The notes under the pieces: generated by a model
The model's input: the letters and a program-made list of their open reading frames with translations, nothing else
The model's database searches: none
What the model was told of the DNA's origin: nothing
Translations under genes and position numbers: made by a program
Shown: piece after piece, positions 23,311 to 34,970 of the stretch
How positions within the stretch are numbered: the stretch's first letter is position 1
Layout of the letters: each line of letters begins with the position of its first letter
Assembly: GCA_958299035.1 (NCBI GenBank)
Contig: CATQJL010000112.1
Location: 87,314,636 to 87,378,635 of the forward strand
Direction: 5' to 3'
Length of the DNA stretch: 64,000 nucleotides
DNA from: Cylicocyclus nassatus
Lineage: Eukaryota; Nematoda; Chromadorea; Rhabditida; Strongylidae

Positions 23311-24299
23311 CGGTCCGAAAGTTCGCGCTGTTTTTCAGACCCCTGCTTATACCACTTAGAATGAAGATGGACAAACGCTGAAAGCACCATCGGATGCAGA
23401 ATTTCTTCCTCTTTCTAATGATGTTTTTGTTTAGACTCCTTTGATGTCCGCTCAATGATCGGCAGGGATCTCTAACCCATGATTTTCACCCATCTTAAGT
23501 TTGGCTATTTTTTAGAATTTCCATTTTCAACTTTCGGACTAACTTTGATAACATTTGGATAGAAAACAAACAAAATGCAATACAGTGAACTATCTTGGCT
23601 TCATCAACTAACTTTTCGGTCTTAAATAATTTTTTCAAAAGCCCTTACTTTTGCGAAGTCGCGAAATACACAATCACTTCAAACAGTGGCAAGTCTTCGA
23701 AATTTGAAGCCCCCGAAAACAGCTTATCAATTGGCGCTAATTTTAGCAAGCAATTGAGCGCTGAGCGGTTCGAAACCTTGGATTCCAAATTTTCTGTTTA
23801 CAGCCTTAAACGAGTTTGGAAACGATAATTACAATGGTTTTATCTTCAGATGTCATACAAATTAGAAAGAAAAGAACACTATCAAAAAGAGAGAGAAAAA
23901 GCTGCATCGAATGATACCCTGATTGCTATTCGTTTGTTGTTCTGTGAAGATTGAGATGCTCAAATATGGAATTTGCGAGCATCAGAAAAACATTTTCAAA
24001 AATTTTGAGAAGCCAGCTAAAGGTGTCAAAAAAATGTGTTGTGTTGCATCTTGTCTATCTTATCCAATTGTTATCAGAGCTAGTCCAAAAGTTGAAAGTG
24101 GAATATCTAAAAGATAGCCAAACTCAAGATGGGTAAAAATGTGTTGGAGATCCCTGGCGATTAGTGAGCGGACATCCAATGAATCTGAACAAAACATAAC
24201 CATTAGAAAGAGGAAGAAATTCCGTACCCGAGGTGCATACAGCGTTTGTCCCTCTTCATTCTAAGTGGTTTAAAAACAGCGCGAACTTTCGGACCGACC
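23311..24299. mobile_element. Inverted-repeat element with TA at the right end
   Basis: CGGTCCGAAAGTTCGCGCTG at the left is mirrored by CAGCGCGAACTTTCGGACCG (right end ...GACC|TA). The arms pair further inward (ACCACTTAGAATGAAGA against its inverse near 24255-24270). The left TA boundary is unclear. No ORF of note. Confidence 0.6.
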
Positions 24300-24387
24300 T
24301 AATATTTAGCTTACCTATTACTGTAAGTTCAACTTATTTTACAACTAATTATAACCCCAATTTAATTCAAAAATACTAAAAATTAAC

Positions 24388-24415
24388 TAATTAATTAATT
24401 AATTAATTAATTAAA
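24388..24415. repeat. (TTAA)n microsatellite
   Basis: About seven TTAA units in a row. Confidence 0.85.
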
Positions 24416-25182
24416 AAGTTGAGAAAATGAAAATTGGCAGGCATGCTCTGGCAAATGCGATGCTAGCATTATGAGAATAATATCCTGTGTTTGACGAGCA
24501 CATTAGATTTGCCCAAAACCAAGAAGTGGGCTATTGCTCAATCATCTGAGCAGCGAAACAAGCGACAGCCGGGTCCTCTAAGCCATCATTCATACTCTTT
24601 TCTGGTTAAATTCGCAAAGCAATTTAGAGTGGAGATATTTTTGGATCACTGCTAAAAGGGACTAAGTTGTTATAATAAACCTTTTTTATTGTTCTTTTTT
24701 GTAGATAACAGCTGAACAGCTATTAGGTCATCTCAAACGCTCTTGTACCTCACGGAAATAATTTCAAAAAAAAAACATGTCAAACTGAGCCTAAAAGTTC
24801 CAATTTTTATCCTGACACGTGGCAGGGAGACAGTCCTCATAGGACCCCTGAAAAATTTTTTCTAGGCTAAAGCACGTATTTCCTGAGAACATTTTTAAGA
24901 ACTGATGAGTTTGGATAACGGAGAAGTACCGCAAGATGACAAGATAATATTCGAACAATTGCGAAAAGCTCGACACAGGCGAATTTTGGAAGAAACATAT
25001 GAAAGGAACTGAATACCCAAAACCTAAAATTTTGTCCAGAAAGTCCTGCAGGCCTCCAAATTGCTCAGAAAAAGTACTTATCACATCAGCCAATCACGTG
25101 TACACTTTTGTGATTTTTTCTTGCCTAAAAGTTGAGAAAATGAAAATTGGCAGGCATGCTCTGGCAAATGCGATGCTGGACT
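24413..25182 (+). repeat. Direct repeat pair of ~50 bp
   Basis: The sequence beginning AAAGTTGAGAAAATGAAAAT and running through GGCAGGCATGCTCTGGCAAA occurs at about 24413-24464 and again at 25130-25179, roughly 716 bp apart. Either a tandem duplication with divergence or repeats flanking an insertion would explain it. Confidence 0.7.
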
Positions 25183-25390
25183 AATCTAACAAAAGTAATT
25201 CCCACAAACCTTTGTAAGTATGACAATGAAATTTTTAGCCATGTTCAAGAGCCAATCGTTGAGGAATATCAGAGCGGCGGCGTAGTAGGAGGAACCAAAG
25301 GCATTGACGCCATATCCGCAGGAGGTGATTAAAAGCGCGAGCACTGTGGAGAGGATTTGGCAAGGATCCAGAAATACTTGGCAAAGAAAC

Positions 25391-26115
25391 TTAGGGCCGC
25401 ATGCATTAACATCCTCGCTGGGGAGGGGATCGCAGCTTCAGAAGAAAGCTTCATTTTCTGAAGCTCCAGAAATCTGGATTTACGCTGTCTACCTATCCGT
25501 AGATGCTGCCGACCATTCTTCACTATGAACTTCTTGAACGGGAGCAAGAAGCTGTACAAACCGCAGTTTCCAGCTTTTTGTTTGACCCTTGATGATCCCT
25601 GCCTGTCGACCGTCTTTTCTTCAAAGTCATTTTTCGTTTTTCGAAGTCGATAAAAACATTCCAAAGTTGTGCTGTTCAACTAACCCGACAGTGCTAACCA
25701 TGTTTTTGGTAAGAACAAGTGATGTTCCGAAGTCATGAAATTTGCGATGAACCACAAATCGAAAGTTGGGGTTTATCGAAAAAATCGACATTCCAAAAAC
25801 TCATTTGTTCTTATCAGCAACATGCTTAGCACTCTTGGCTTAGGTAATCAGTACAACTTTGGGAGGTTTTCGTTAACTCTGAAGGAAGAATAATGACTTT
25901 GAAGGAAAGACGTTCGGCCGTGGGGGACCATCAGGGGATCACACAAAAAGCCGGAAAATGCGGCTTGCACAGCTTCTTGCTCCCGCTCAATGTGTTCATA
26001 GTGAAGGTTGGTAAAAATATTTACGGATATGTAGACAGCGTGAAATCCGGATTTCTGGAGCTTAGGATATGAAGCTTTCCCTTGAAGCTGCGATCCCCAT
26101 GCAGGAGAACTAAGA
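25391..26115. mobile_element. PIF/Harbinger-like foldback, diverged copy 3
   Basis: The left part (TTAGGGCCGCATGCATTAAC, then ATCCTCGCTGGGGAGGGGATC) resembles the arms of the elements at 16889 and 29447. Later parts are internally inverted (GAAGCTTCATTTTCTGAAGC near 25455; its partner near 26065-26095). The right terminus is eroded. Confidence 0.5.
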
Positions 26116-26181
26116 GAGGCAGTTTTAAAATCCGTCTTTCATGACTTTCGCTAATGAAATAGATAAATTTTCAAAATGCTA

Positions 26182-26886
26182 GGTCGTCCCGAAAGTTCTT
26201 GCGCACGATTTTCAAAAATTCGTAACTTCCGATTTTTTCATCCGATTTGACTGTTTCTATTTTTTTCATGATAGAGCAAGTCATGCTCTTTATAATGACA
26301 TCTTACATGCTTACTAATGATCATCTGTTGCATAGATAGGAGCGATAGAATGAAATTGGTCAAAAATCGAATTTTCTATGTAGGATCATAAAAAATCGGA
26401 GACTTGCAACAAAAATCAGAGTAGTAGGTATTGTAGGTGTTTTCACCAGCTCTTTCCAACAGTGCAAAGTTTGCGCCGATTGAGCGTTTCTATGAAAAGT
26501 TATGATTTCCCTGAAAAATGCCAAAATAAATCAAATTCGCCCTTTTGTATTGCGTGTTCAAAAATCATAACTTTTCATAGAGACGCTCAATCGGCGCAAA
26601 CTTTGCACAGGTAGAAAGAGCTGGTGAAAGAACCTTTAATAGTGACTGCTCCGATTTTTGTTGCAAGTTTCCGATTTTTTATGACCCTGCACAGAAAATT
26701 CGATTTTTGACCAATTTTATTCTATCGCTCCTATCTATGCAACAGATGATCTTTAGCAAGCATCTAAGATGTCATTGTAAAGAGCATGACTTACTCTTTC
26801 ATACAAACATAAAAGCCGTCAAATCGGTTGAAAAAATCAAAAGTTATGAATTTTTGAAGTCGTGCGCAAGAACTTTCGAGACGACC
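26182..26886. mobile_element. TA-flanked palindromic element
   Basis: GGTCGTCCCGAAAGTTCTTG is mirrored by CAAGAACTTTCGAGACGACC, and pairing continues through almost the whole 705 bp. The centre lies near 26530, between two copies of AAAAGTTATGATTT in opposite orientation. Left flank TA, right flank TG. It is a fully folded MITE with no coding sequence. Confidence 0.75.
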
Positions 26887-26889
26887 TGA

Positions 26890-28240
26890 TATTTTCCGCC
26901 CGATGGTTTTCATGGTTTCAATCGGAAAATTAGTGATATGGAAGGCAAAGATAGAATGAGCCCTCAACATGAAGACTTGACTACTTTCAATTAACAAAAG
27001 TGCTGAGCGTCTATAAAACAAGGAAAAATGCTTATTAGCATTCAAGGAATTCTTAAAGTTCGATAGCCTTCGAAATTCTGAATTCAATCTGATGATTCAT
27101 ATTTTCGCAAGCTCCAGCTTCATGGTGTCTTAGATTTGCGGCAAGTGTGCTATGATTCTCTGATGTGGTTATATGCTTAATCAAGTTGAAGTTTCGCAGG
27201 ATGCTATATAGAAGGAGTTGTGATCACCAGTTATTCAAAACCCTTAGATTTTCCTCCTTACATGTGGACCAATCTCTGGCGATGGTTCAATGCTTTGTGG
27301 AACTTACTTTGCTCTATCGAGTAATACGTCCCATATATTTTGAAACATTCTCCGCCGCGGTGAGGAACGCTCGTTACTTTTTCAATCTGTAACTTGGGTT
27401 TTAATGAAGCGCCCCATCTTTTATTGCATTCGGATTGTGTATTAGTACTAGATTTAGTGCTCAAACAGAGAAGAGAAACTGTTTTGCGGCAGACTCTTCG
27501 AATGGAAGGTAGGTTATGGGCCACGCAAGAGATGCAGGATAAAAAATTCAAAAAATTATGCGATTTCGCAAAAATACAAATTTTATAAAACCAGGAATAA
27601 CGAGGATGATAGGATGCACACCTGTTACCTCTTTGCATGAAGACGGAAAAAAGAAGAGTAGTTCAACATCACCGCTTCCAGTAGCTGGTCATCCAGGCTG
27701 TGCAATCCAAATCATTTAACATAAAATAAGCGAAGAGTGTCACCAGGATAACTCAAACAGAAAGTAATTTCGAAGTTAATGAATCTACTTACTGATCAAC
27801 AGATTTTGCCTGACTCACAAAAATAAGGGAGACCTGAAAAAGAATGCATTCTCCCAAAGCCCGCCATGATTGTAATGCATTACTAAATTGAAAAGTGATC
27901 AGTTCAACTGCCACTCAGGCATGGGTAAATTCTCAAAAGATAGGTAGCTGACCTAACTTGCTTCGATGCACACCGCGCTTGTCGCAATTCTTCTACCTTG
28001 AGCTTCGCATCTGAGGTTGGCCAAAATGGGTCGCAATGACAAAAACGAATTTGAAGATTCGGATGGACAATTCAAGGAATCAGATTGAAGAAAAGGAGCG
28101 GTACCATCGATGTGCTGCGTAGTTTATACATAGAGGATTTATACCGAACGAGGAGCAATAGCCACGATGAAGAACTAACAACGGTATTTCTTCTCTTGAC
28201 CAAGGGAAGTCTAGGCTGCTGCATGAGGTGACGCAATATG
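26890..28240. other. Unassigned DNA
   Basis: Small ORFs only, none matching a family I know. A short plus-strand ORF at 28026-28088 starts with a GGTTGGCCAAAATGGGTCGC context but has no homology I can name. Confidence 0.35.
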
Positions 28241-28624
28241 GATAGGGGAACGAAATCGGCCAGTTTGAGCCAGAGCCCGGCGCAGGTCGTTTGGAAGCAG
28301 GCTGGACTTCGTTTTTGAAGCAAAAAGCAAAGAAGATATCGTTTTTGACGAATCAGGGCCAAGCACCAAGAATAAGCGCCATTTAGTCGAGCACAAGCTT
28401 TTCAGATAGGTTATCACACGATTGACATGCTCTATCGTGTAAGCGAAAAGTGCGCGCAATTTGAAGGCGAGGCTAAAATAAACAACTTGCTTGTTTACAG
28501 CGCACACAGAATCATCTGACACCAAAATTGAACTGTATACATAGAAAATTATTTGCGAAAGAATTATGCAAAAAGTATTGAAAACTTATGTGAAGTATAA
28601 CCTTTTTCAGAATTAGTTCGTCTC

Positions 28625-28700
28625 CAGACGGTCACCAGAAATATATGCTCCAGATGATCGGAGATCGTCTGGAGCATATATTTGTCACTTCACATAAGTT
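28625..28700. repeat. Strong hairpin
   Basis: AAATATATGCTCCAGATGATC and GATCGTCTGGAGCATATATTT pair over 21 bp with a 3-base loop and one G-T difference. Outside it, ACTTATGTGAAGT (28588-28600) is mirrored by ACTTCACATAAGT (28686-28698). No RNA family is recognised. Confidence 0.7.
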
Positions 28701-28911
28701 TTGGATTTTCCTATCATGGACGGATTCCTTGGCCAAAAATCTTCCTTGAGCATGAAGACATTTTCATATCATTGCCTTTTTTTGTTTTTTGCCTTAATTT
28801 CTTCATAAATTGCCTTGATAAAAATATCGCGCTCTAGTAACAAACTCTTGTTCATGCGTAGTATTCAGCTCCAATCCGGATTTTCACTCTTATCTCACAT
28901 TTTCTTCCAGA

Positions 28912-29145
28912 CTAGTGAACCAGCAGTCTAAAGGTGCTACTTGGAAGAGCGTTTGCTTCGGGACCGCCACGCGGTTTCCCGCTGTTTGCAGATTTTTGAA
29001 TAGAGTTAACGATTCTTTATATGTTAGACTAATGGACCAGTAATTAAAGGTGCTAGATCGCATTCGCGCGCTGGGACCGCCATGCAGTTTCCCGCTATTT
29101 GCACATTTTTGAACTGCGCTTACGTTTCTTTATATATGAGACTAG
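28912..29145 (+). repeat. Two-copy direct repeat, ~117-bp period
   Basis: CCAG...TAAAGGTGCTA, GGGACCGCCA.GC.GTTTCCCGCT and TTTGCA.ATTTTTGAA occur in the same order twice, starting near 28920 and 29037. No coding role is seen. Confidence 0.65.
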
Positions 29146-29179
29146 CAAATCTTTCTTCTTTCCATGTTTTCCTAAGTAA

Positions 29180-29275
29180 GCAGATCAAAGAGGACTTCGT
29201 AAGACTTCAGAAAGTCAGGGAAGACTTTGTTTTCAAAAAGCCTAGAAAACGACTCGTGCCGGACCCTGGTTTGAT
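29180..29275 (+). mobile_element. hAT MITE fragment (right end)
   Basis: GAGGACTTCGTAAGACTTC, GACTTTGTTTTCAAAA and CTCGTGCCGGACCCTGG match, in order, the right half of the hAT MITE at 56496-56815. The left end was not found. Confidence 0.5.
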
Positions 29276-29446
29276 CCCGCCTTCGCTGGCAACTGGTCCT
29301 TTTGCCATATCGTAGCATGTCGTTGCAGGACAGTAATCCGCGGGGGCGGTTCAAACTGGCGGAGTTCGTCCCCCTACCCGCGCAATATTTTTGGGTGCGA
29401 GCGCGACTTTATTAGCCGCGAAGCGCAAGAGGAGCAAGACTTATAA

Positions 29447-30165
29447 GGCCCGTATGCATGTACATCCCCGCTGGGGAGGGGAGGGGATCTGAGAGGGGAT
29501 GCGTCATATCTCGCTACTCTACATATCTTTCTTCTTCTTTCTCTATCTTGCTTACAAAGTTTTTAATACACTTATACCTGCGCATAATGGATGCCAGGTT
29601 ACTTCCATACAAGATTGGTTTTTTGCCATTTTGCGTGATCCCTTGGGGATCACCTCTCATTTTCAAAGTGATTTATATCCCTGTGAAGTCAATGAAAAAG
29701 CTGTAAAATTGTAGTGAGGATATACTATGGCACTGCTAAGCATATTTTCGAAAGAAGCAATGGAATCTGAAGATTGTGGATTTTTCGATGATCCCTTGCT
29801 CGTGAGCCAGGGATTACCGAGGATTTCGATATCCTGAGCTTTCACTTATTTATACTATAAACATCTTTACCAGCGCCATAGTATATCCACAGTACAAATT
29901 TACAGCGTCATTGAGTTTTCAGGGAAATAAAGGGCATTGAAATCGAGAGGTGATCCCCTGGGGATTCCCAAGGGATCACACAAATTAGTGAAAATCTTAT
30001 CAATTACGCCAGTAACCTGGCATCAATTACGCGCAAGTATTAGGACATGAGGACTTTTATAAGCAAGATAGAGAAGGAAGAAGAAAAATACGTGGAGTAG
30101 CAAGATGACGCATCCCCTTTCAGATCCCCTCCCCTCCCCAGCGAGGATGTACGTGCATACAGGCC
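29447..30165. mobile_element. PIF/Harbinger-like foldback, copy 2
   Basis: Arms begin GGCCCGTATGCATGTACATC and end with the inverse (GATGTACGTGCATACAGGCC), flanked on both sides by TAA (29444-29446, 30166-30168). The element is 719 bp and alignable with 16889-17620, including the CCCTTGGGGATC-type palindrome. A 3-bp TAA duplication and GGCC termini fit PIF/Harbinger. No transposase. Confidence 0.78.
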
Positions 30166-30329
30166 TAAGATAGGTGACACGCGCGTCGCGTTCGCGCCCG
30201 CTCAACTAATACTGCTTCTGCGCCTTCGTCATGCAGTAGTCTTTGTAATAGCCTGGATGCTCAGATGCAGCAGCAAACTGTAAAGCTGAAAACGACCCAA
30301 AGCAGCAGGTACTTGTTGTATATAGTAGT

Positions 30330-31180
30330 CATCGAGGCAATCGTTGTATCCTACTCCGCCAATGTTGCTACAGCTCTGCGTCTCTGAACTGCGACACGTA
30401 TGGCTAACACGTTACAAAATGCGACAACATGCCGTCAACGACGTATCGGCCATCAGCCTTAGTCAATGAGTGTTCTGGCATAGACCCAAAATCGAGCTTT
30501 TCGCTTACGATGCGCCAAGCTAATTCGAATATCCGCTTTGGAGAGCGCGAAAACGACAAGAACAGACAACCTTCCCCTAACCTTGCCCCTTGAATGGAAT
30601 GAAACAATCCCCGCCAAGGCTGGGATGCAGTCTTTGAGGACCCTATACGATTTCAACCGCAAATTCGTACGCTGCCGCAAAGCAGGAAATCCACATGTAG
30701 GCGAGGCTCCCACTCAAAGGCGTAAATTTCTTGTACGATGGCGTGTCCGAGGGCTTCCGGCACATGACGCTACAACGCCACAAGCACTTGAGGACAGTGT
30801 CCGAAAAAAGTTGAGCGTTTTAGGATAGTGCCGCGCGAAAGTGGCGAGAACTGTTACACTTGCTTCCGCACATTTATAAGCGGGAACTGCTCCACTCGCC
30901 CAGATTCAAACTGTAAGGCTTTGACAACGCCTGCTTCCGCCGTTTTCGAGTTCTACAACGCAAATTTTCTGTTTCAGCCTTACAATCAACCCAGATCAGG
31001 GCCCGGCACCGCTCGTTAGGAGCATTTTGAAGACGAAGTCCCATGAATTCGCAAAATTTTACCACCCTTTGACGTCGGAAGTAAAAAACCATTCCTTAGT
31101 CAACATAACAATAATATTTTGAGGTACCCAAGGTACGATACAATAAATTCAGGGTACAATTCAAGGTTTTGAGATACCAT
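30330..31180. other. Unassigned DNA with an unrecognised 96-codon ORF
   Basis: A plus-strand ORF at 30538-30828 has no homology I can name. 30340-30430 contains a diverged piece of the AACATGTT palindrome family (GACACGTATGGCTAACACGTT). GGGCCCGGCACCGC near 30998 resembles hAT MITE ends. Confidence 0.35.
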
Positions 31181-31189
31181 ACAATAAAA

Positions 31190-32028
31190 GGCGCTATTCG
31201 GCTATCCGGGCCCCAAAATTTTTTTGTCATGGATTTCGCTCAAACTTGGCCCGAGGGGGTAATCTGACATGCTGATCACGAATATCACCTTTTCTCCGCA
31301 GGAAAACGCCTCCCTGCAGGGTTACGGTAGGTATGGTAAGGGGTCAAAATCACAGATTTATCTGAAACTTGGCCCAGAGGGGTTATTCGGGCCGCTGATG
31401 CTGAATATCAAATTGGTTTTGTGCCGTAGCGTCACTTTCTCGGGTTACGGTGGGTATACGGTAGGGGGTCAAAATCTCAAAATCTGCCGTAACTTCGCAC
31501 AGAGGGGTTATTCGACATGCTGATTAGAGATGTCACACTTTCTCCGCACGAAAACGTCTCCTTGCATAGTTACGGTAGGTTTACGGTAGGGGTCAAACTC
31601 ATAAATCGGCAAATGTATCTTTCCCTTGTGCTTCGCTTAGGCAAAAGCCGCAGCAGGGTGTGTAGCGCGCGGCGGTAGTCGTGTGTGCAAAGCTTCACGA
31701 TCGTCCGAATCGCCGTACACCCGTTTCAGGCAGAACTATGTTTTACACCCGTTACCGTGTAGCTACCTTGAGCCGAGAAAATGACGCTACGGGTCAAAAC
31801 CAATGTGATATTTGGCATCAGCGAGCCGAATAACCCCTCTGGGCCAAGTTTCGGGCAAATCTATGATTTTGACCCTCTACCGTATACCTACCGTAACCCT
31901 GCAGGGAGGCGTTTTCCTGCGGAGAAAAGGCGATATTCGTGATCAGCATGTCAGATAACCCCTCTGGGCCGAGTTTGGGCGAAATCCACGACAAAAAAAT
32001 TTTGGGGCCCGGATAGCCGAATAGCGCC
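31190..32028. mobile_element. Modular foldback element MF1, 8-bp target duplication
   Basis: The termini are GGCGCTATTCGGCTATCCGG and its inverse, flanked by CAATAAAA on both sides (31182-31189, 32029-32036). Each arm is a chain of ~110-130-bp modules built on CATGCTGATCACGAATATC, GGTTACGGTAGGTAT and GGGGTCAAAATC. The centre holds a GC-rich core (GCTTAGGCAAAAGCCGCAGC, about 31636) shared by all MF copies. No transposase is visible and the superfamily is unresolved. Confidence 0.75.
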
Positions 32029-32199
32029 CAATAAAAAAGCGAAAACGTACTTTGAGTTGATAAAGCTCTATTTTTGAGAATGGTACCATTTGGTATCCAG
32101 TATGTCGAAAACCCCGTGCCAACAATCCAATATCCTGCAACAATTTGGCTCCGCAATTGTCGCTGCATGAACATGCAACGATGAAACGCCCACAAATCT

Positions 32200-33030
32200 A
32201 GGCGCTCCGCTCGCACGGTCTCAGACACTCGCTGCGGCGGCGGGCGCGCCATAATAGCGCTACAGTGCGAGCGGCGCGCCCTATTTAAGGCTGCCGTGCG
32301 AGCGGCGCGCTTTAATTGAAGCAGCAGTGCCAGCGGCGCGCCATAGTTGAGGCTGCAGTGCGAGCGGCGCGCCATCATTCGCAGCCAGCGAGCGGCGCGC
32401 CTTATTACGGCCGCCGGCGCGCCTACTCGACACTCGGCGCGGCGGCGCGCGCGCCATTACAGCACTGTATTGCGAACGGCGCGCCCTAGTTGAGAGTGCG
32501 AGCGGCGCGCAATTTATCAGTGAGCCGCGTGCCATGATATTTTCCGCATTCCCACACGCTGTAAGCACAAGCGATACCCGCGTGAAGTACGACGCAGCGT
32601 TTTGGGTGCTTTATCGCTAATTCATTGAGGTTATCGCTGTTTCGCAATGGAGTTGTCTCATTAACACAAGTGGGATTCTTCTAGTTCTTCCACTGAGAGT
32701 CAGTCCTCATAAGCACTGCGAGTAGGTGCCGAGTTTGGATTCAAATTGAAAATTGGAATTCTTGAATTTTTGAAATTGGCAATTGGCGAATGGCAATATT
32801 CATACCGTGCGAGCGGCGTGCCATTATCGTGTGGCGCGCGTCCCATATACTCACGGCGCGCGTACCATTTACTCGCGGCGCGGGCACCATTTACTCGCGG
32901 CGCGCGTTCCATTTACTCGCGGCGCGCGCGCCATTTGACGGCAGGCGGCGGGGGATATGAGCGCCCGCGCGCACTTGGCGCGCGCGCCGCCGCAGCGAGT
33001 GTCTGAGGGTAGGCCCATGAAGGCGCGCGG
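32200..33030. repeat. GGCGCGCC-rich tandem and inverted repeat block
   Basis: From about 32240 to 32535 the octamer GGCGCGCC recurs every 25-55 bp inside units like GCAGTGCGAGCGGCGCGCC. From 32805 to 32935 GGCGCGCGT-type units follow with ACCATTTACTC spacers. The outer parts are inverted to each other: CAGACACTCGCTGCGGCGGC (about 32221) against GCCGCCGCAGCGAGTGTCTG (about 32987). It is very CpG-rich compared with its surroundings. No stable ORF. Confidence 0.7.
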
Positions 33031-33177
33031 GCCGTCGGAAAAAGTGTCTGAATTCAAAGGACGCCGTGACACGCATGTGGTTGGAGCGCGGTATCTACCA
33101 ATGCGTGCGTGAGTAGATTTTCCGCTTATTATAGGGTGCATGTGAAACGCGGTAAATTTTGAGCATGAACAGAAGCT

Positions 33178-33394
33178 ACAGTCGAGTAGATTTTCCGCTT
33201 AATATAGTGTGCTTGCACAGAAGGTGAAATGCGGTAAAATTTGCGCGTGAAGAAGTAGCCACGCCAGTACTGCCGGCGTTTTGCACCCGCAATTGGCCGG
33301 CGCCACAGTCGAAACTAATTGTTTACGCGCAGATTTTACCGCATTTCACTTTCTGTGCAGGCACACTATATTAAGCGGGAATCTACTCGACTGT
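33178..33394. mobile_element. 217-bp palindromic MITE
   Basis: ACAGTCGAGTAGATTTTCCG ... and its inverse ending TCTACTCGACTGT pair over roughly 75 bp on each side, including GTGAAATGCGGTAAAATTTG. No coding sequence. Confidence 0.7.
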
Positions 33395-33651
33395 ATCGTC
33401 CCTTCCACAGATCGTGCTACCCTTCTGGCGTCGCGGACGTGCCACGTGTGACTAACACGTTGAGAACGTTAGCAGCAATACGTTGGCAACATGCAGCAAC
33501 ATGTTGGCGTGGCCAAAATGTTCTGCCAACATATTGTGACATGTTGGAAACATGTTGTTGCCACGTTGCCAACATGTTAGCCACACGTGGCAGGTCAGAG
33601 ATGCCGACCAAGGGTAGCACGATCTGTGGAGGGAACTATAGATACGTCAGA
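33395..33651. repeat. AACATGTT palindrome family, copy 1
   Basis: The ends GTCCCTTCCACAGATCGTGC and GCACGATCTGTGGAGGGAAC are inverted. The interior is dense in AACATGTTGG/CCAACATGTT, and CCACGTGTGAC is mirrored by CCACACGTGG. The same structure lies at 38682-38932; weaker relatives are at 34560-34665 and 46101-46279. Confidence 0.7.
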
Positions 33652-34715
33652 CGCCGGGCCAACTGCGCGCGCAAAATGCGTATTCACTGGCGTAGCTAGT
33701 GACCACGGACAAATTTTACCGCATTTTACTGCAGTGCTAGCACACTATATTAGGCGGAGAATCTACTCGACTATATGTTTATGCTATTTTCGGTTCAAAA
33801 AGAGGAGAGGCGCTCCTCGTTCCTTTGCTCTCTTCAATATTTATTAGATTTTTGAGCGTTTTAATCGTCCAAATCAAAAAGACATGAAAAGTTAAAGAAA
33901 AATTGATCTAAACCCTTCAAGTTCATGCTTCAAACCAACCCAGTTTTTGTATTGGTCTGGAAACCAACAAATTCGGGGACGGGTACTACGACACATAAAT
34001 TTTCAAAACTTTTCTCATATTGTAGTTTGGAATACTGTACACACATATTAGCTCCAATTCGGCGTTCTGCGATTGTTTGTGCGCTGTGAACAACCCCGTT
34101 TTGTTCGGGCCTTGCATTTGAAATTCACGCGCTTGCGAATGAACACATTGAACGGTTGAACCTGACCGAGTTACCGACTTTCTTCCGGGGCTCCGCCCGT
34201 AGACCTTTTACTCCAAACCGAAGTTCAGTTTGACCCCGGACCATTGTGTTGGGCCTTGAATCAGGTAAGCGAGTTTGCTCCAGAAGGGAAACGTTCAGGT
34301 GATCGGCGCGATTTTTCCGCGAAGCAACGCCGCACCATGCTTCAGCCAATGCAACAGCAGCGTTCCTGGTGCAATGTTACTCATGGCATCGGTCATGTAT
34401 CTGCCCCCACCTCTATCCCTTTGTTTTTGCCGCCGAGATTCGTTAAGAGCGGGGTGTATTGTGGGCCTCAAAAACTGAATGCGGCATGCGCGACAGAGCG
34501 GCAGCCGCGTGCGGCATACCTCCTGACGTGCAGTCACTAGAGAATACGTCTTTACCCGGACACTGCCCTCGAGGCCAACCTGTTGCAACATGTTGCTAAC
34601 AATTAGCCATGCGTGCCGCAGGTCAGAGACGTAGAGCAGGGTTAGCAGCAATCGTGAAGAGGAAATACACACTCTTTTTTCCGTTTGCGATTGTCCTCAA
34701 CCCTGGATGTCAGCA

Positions 34716-34880
34716 GTCCTGGGGCGATATACATCAATCTCCCGTTTTGGAAGCGGGGCCGGGTTGGCCGCCCGAACCGTAATGTACGAGCTGCGGCCAA
34801 CCCGGCCGGGCAATCATTTTCCTATTGAAAATGATCGCCCGCTTTCAAAACGGGAGATTGATGCATACCGCCCCTGGAAG
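34716..34880. mobile_element. Short palindromic MITE near the KH-gene exon
   Basis: GGGGCGATATACATCAATCT...CCCGTTTTG is mirrored by CAAAACGGGAGATTGATGCA...CGCCCC. An inner pair GGCCGGGTTGGCCGC / GCGGCCAACCCGGCC sits near the centre. About 165 bp, no ORF. It lies ~90 bp upstream of the KH exon, probably in the preceding intron. Confidence 0.65.
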
Positions 34881-34970
34881 CATAAACGAGCCGCGTTAAA
34901 AGCTTTCCGTGCTACCACATTTGAGATTATGGACAGATTTTTCAAAAGATTTCATGGACACAGCTTTTAG

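Larger units (their letters stand above)
33108..33778. mobile_element. Old inverted-repeat element carrying two nested palindromes
   Basis: The left half (GAGTAGATTTTCCGCTTATT at 33111) and right half (ACACTATATTAGGCGGAGAATC, ending near 33775) are inverted relatives. They enclose a complete small copy of the same family (33178-33394) and a different palindrome (33395-33651), so insertion into like sequence has occurred. Confidence 0.55.
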
